This document shows positions 5,503 through 6,210 of a DNA stretch of 6,210 bases, one piece after another. Location: positions 1-6,210 of the forward strand of contig USCM01000127.1 in NCBI GenBank assembly GCA_900553155.1, written 5' to 3'. Both the position numbers and the translations under genes were made by a program. Source of the stretch: an uncultured Prevotella sp. (GTDB taxonomy: Bacteria; Bacteroidota; Bacteroidia; Bacteroidales; Bacteroidaceae). How positions within the stretch are numbered: the first letter of the stretch is position 1; each line of letters begins with the position of its first letter. The notes beneath the pieces were generated by a model, which made no database searches, was not told the origin of the DNA, and worked only from the letters and a program-made list of their open reading frames with translations.

Positions 5503-6210
5503 ATGGAAAACTTTGAAGTAATGGTGATTCTATTCATCATTGTTGTGCTTGGCTATGCATTGTGCAAGCTTGGCTACATGGGCGACCGATTCGACCAAAA
5601 GTTATCGTCAATAGTTATTGACATCACGTGTCCGGCATTGATTCTGTCATCGGTAATGGGCAATGAACTGCCCGACCGTACATTGATTCTACCTCTGTTA
5701 GGCGTAGGTTTCTTGACTTATATCTTGCTGCTAATATATGGATTCTGGGTGCCACGCCTTGTCAGCAAAAACCGCGACGAGCAAGGCATGATAGGGTTTG
5801 CGCTGATGTTTGCCAACGTAGGATTCATTGGCTACCCGATAGTTTCATCCATCTTTGGTCCGAAATCAATATTTTATGCTGCCCTGCTTAATATGCCTAA
5901 CACCTTCTTTATATTCACGGCAGGTGTTATGCTAGTGAAGGGCGAATACAGCATCAAGAGCCTCAACCCCAAGGTGTTGTTCTCGCCGGCAATGATAGCC
6001 GCTTTCATAGCAGCGCTTATCGTGGCTTTCGGCATACGCACTCCCGACATCATAGCGCGCCCCGTTACGATGGCGGGCAACATCACCGTACCGGCTGCAT
6101 TGATGATTATTGGCTCGTCGATGGCACGTCTGCCGCTTAAGGAGATTATAGGTAGTCCTAAGGTATATGTGGCTTCGTTCTTGCGCCTGGCAGTTGTTCC
6201 CGTATCTGTC
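5503..6210 (+). CDS. AEC (auxin efflux carrier) family transporter, N-terminal part
   Basis: The first 236 residues of an inner membrane protein, cut by the window edge; family members are about 300 residues, so most of it is present. AEC proteins include malonate, malate and other organic-acid permeases, but the substrate here cannot be told. Hydrophobic segments lie at about 5-24, 34-52, 60-83, 95-118, 123-145, 158-178 and 187-207, with another beginning near 221. Family-like features are the proline in the second segment (DITCPALILSS), FANVGFIGYPI in the fourth, and the glycine- and proline-containing GNITVPAALMIIGSSMA. The start is the ATG at 5503; the ATG at 5498 is out of frame and stops within eight codons, and the one at 5521 would trim the first segment. 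It begins 24 bp after the vsr stop with no promoter visible between, so it is probably co-transcribed with vsr. Confidence 0.9.
   Translation, partial: MENFEVMVILFIIVVLGYALCKLGYMGDRFDQKLSSIVIDITCPALILSSVMGNELPDRTLILPLLGVGFLTYILLLIYGFWVPRLVSKNRDEQGMIGFALMFANVGFIGYPIVSSIFGPKSIFYAALLNMPNTFFIFTAGVMLVKGEYSIKSLNPKVLFSPAMIAAFIAALIVAFGIRTPDIIARPVTMAGNITVPAALMIIGSSMARLPLKEIIGSPKVYVASFLRLAVVPVSV

Overview
The window looks like a chromosomal segment of a Bacteroidales bacterium, most likely a Prevotella-like member of Prevotellaceae. Three things support this: promoters of the Bacteroidetes TTTG / TAnnTTTG type, absence of clear Shine-Dalgarno sequences, and a two-gene outer-membrane uptake locus whose lipoprotein carries a Bacteroides-type surface-export signal. 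The genus is inferred from style, not proven.

Layout, left to right. Bases 1-345 hold no convincing gene. They contain a dense cluster of a 10-bp repeat (GGTTGCAGAT / ATCTGCAACC) in both orientations and a separate perfect hairpin. Bases 346-1878 (minus) encode a 510-residue lipoprotein with a predicted beta-helix fold. The 108-bp gap that follows carries an imperfect palindrome and a short tandem duplication that runs across a stop codon. Bases 1987-4824 (minus) encode a 945-residue TonB-dependent receptor that is neither SusC-like in context nor paired with a SusD. Bases 4825-4980 form a divergent promoter region with a -7 box for the receptor, a full -33/-7 promoter for vsr, and TTG/TTA steps repeated about every 11 bp. 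Bases 4981-5478 (plus) encode a Vsr-type mismatch endonuclease. Bases 5503-6210 (plus) encode the first 236 residues of an AEC-family membrane transporter that runs off the right edge.

The minus-strand pair is probably one operon, receptor first and surface lipoprotein second. Together they would capture an unidentified ligand at the cell surface and import it through the outer membrane. On the plus strand, vsr and the transporter are 24 bp apart and probably co-transcribed, although their functions have no obvious link. No cytosine methyltransferase, the usual partner of vsr, lies in the window.

No clear new multi-gene defence or mobile system is visible. The least explained signals are the repeat cluster at the left end and the phased motif in the divergent promoter, which share the core CGGTTGCA.
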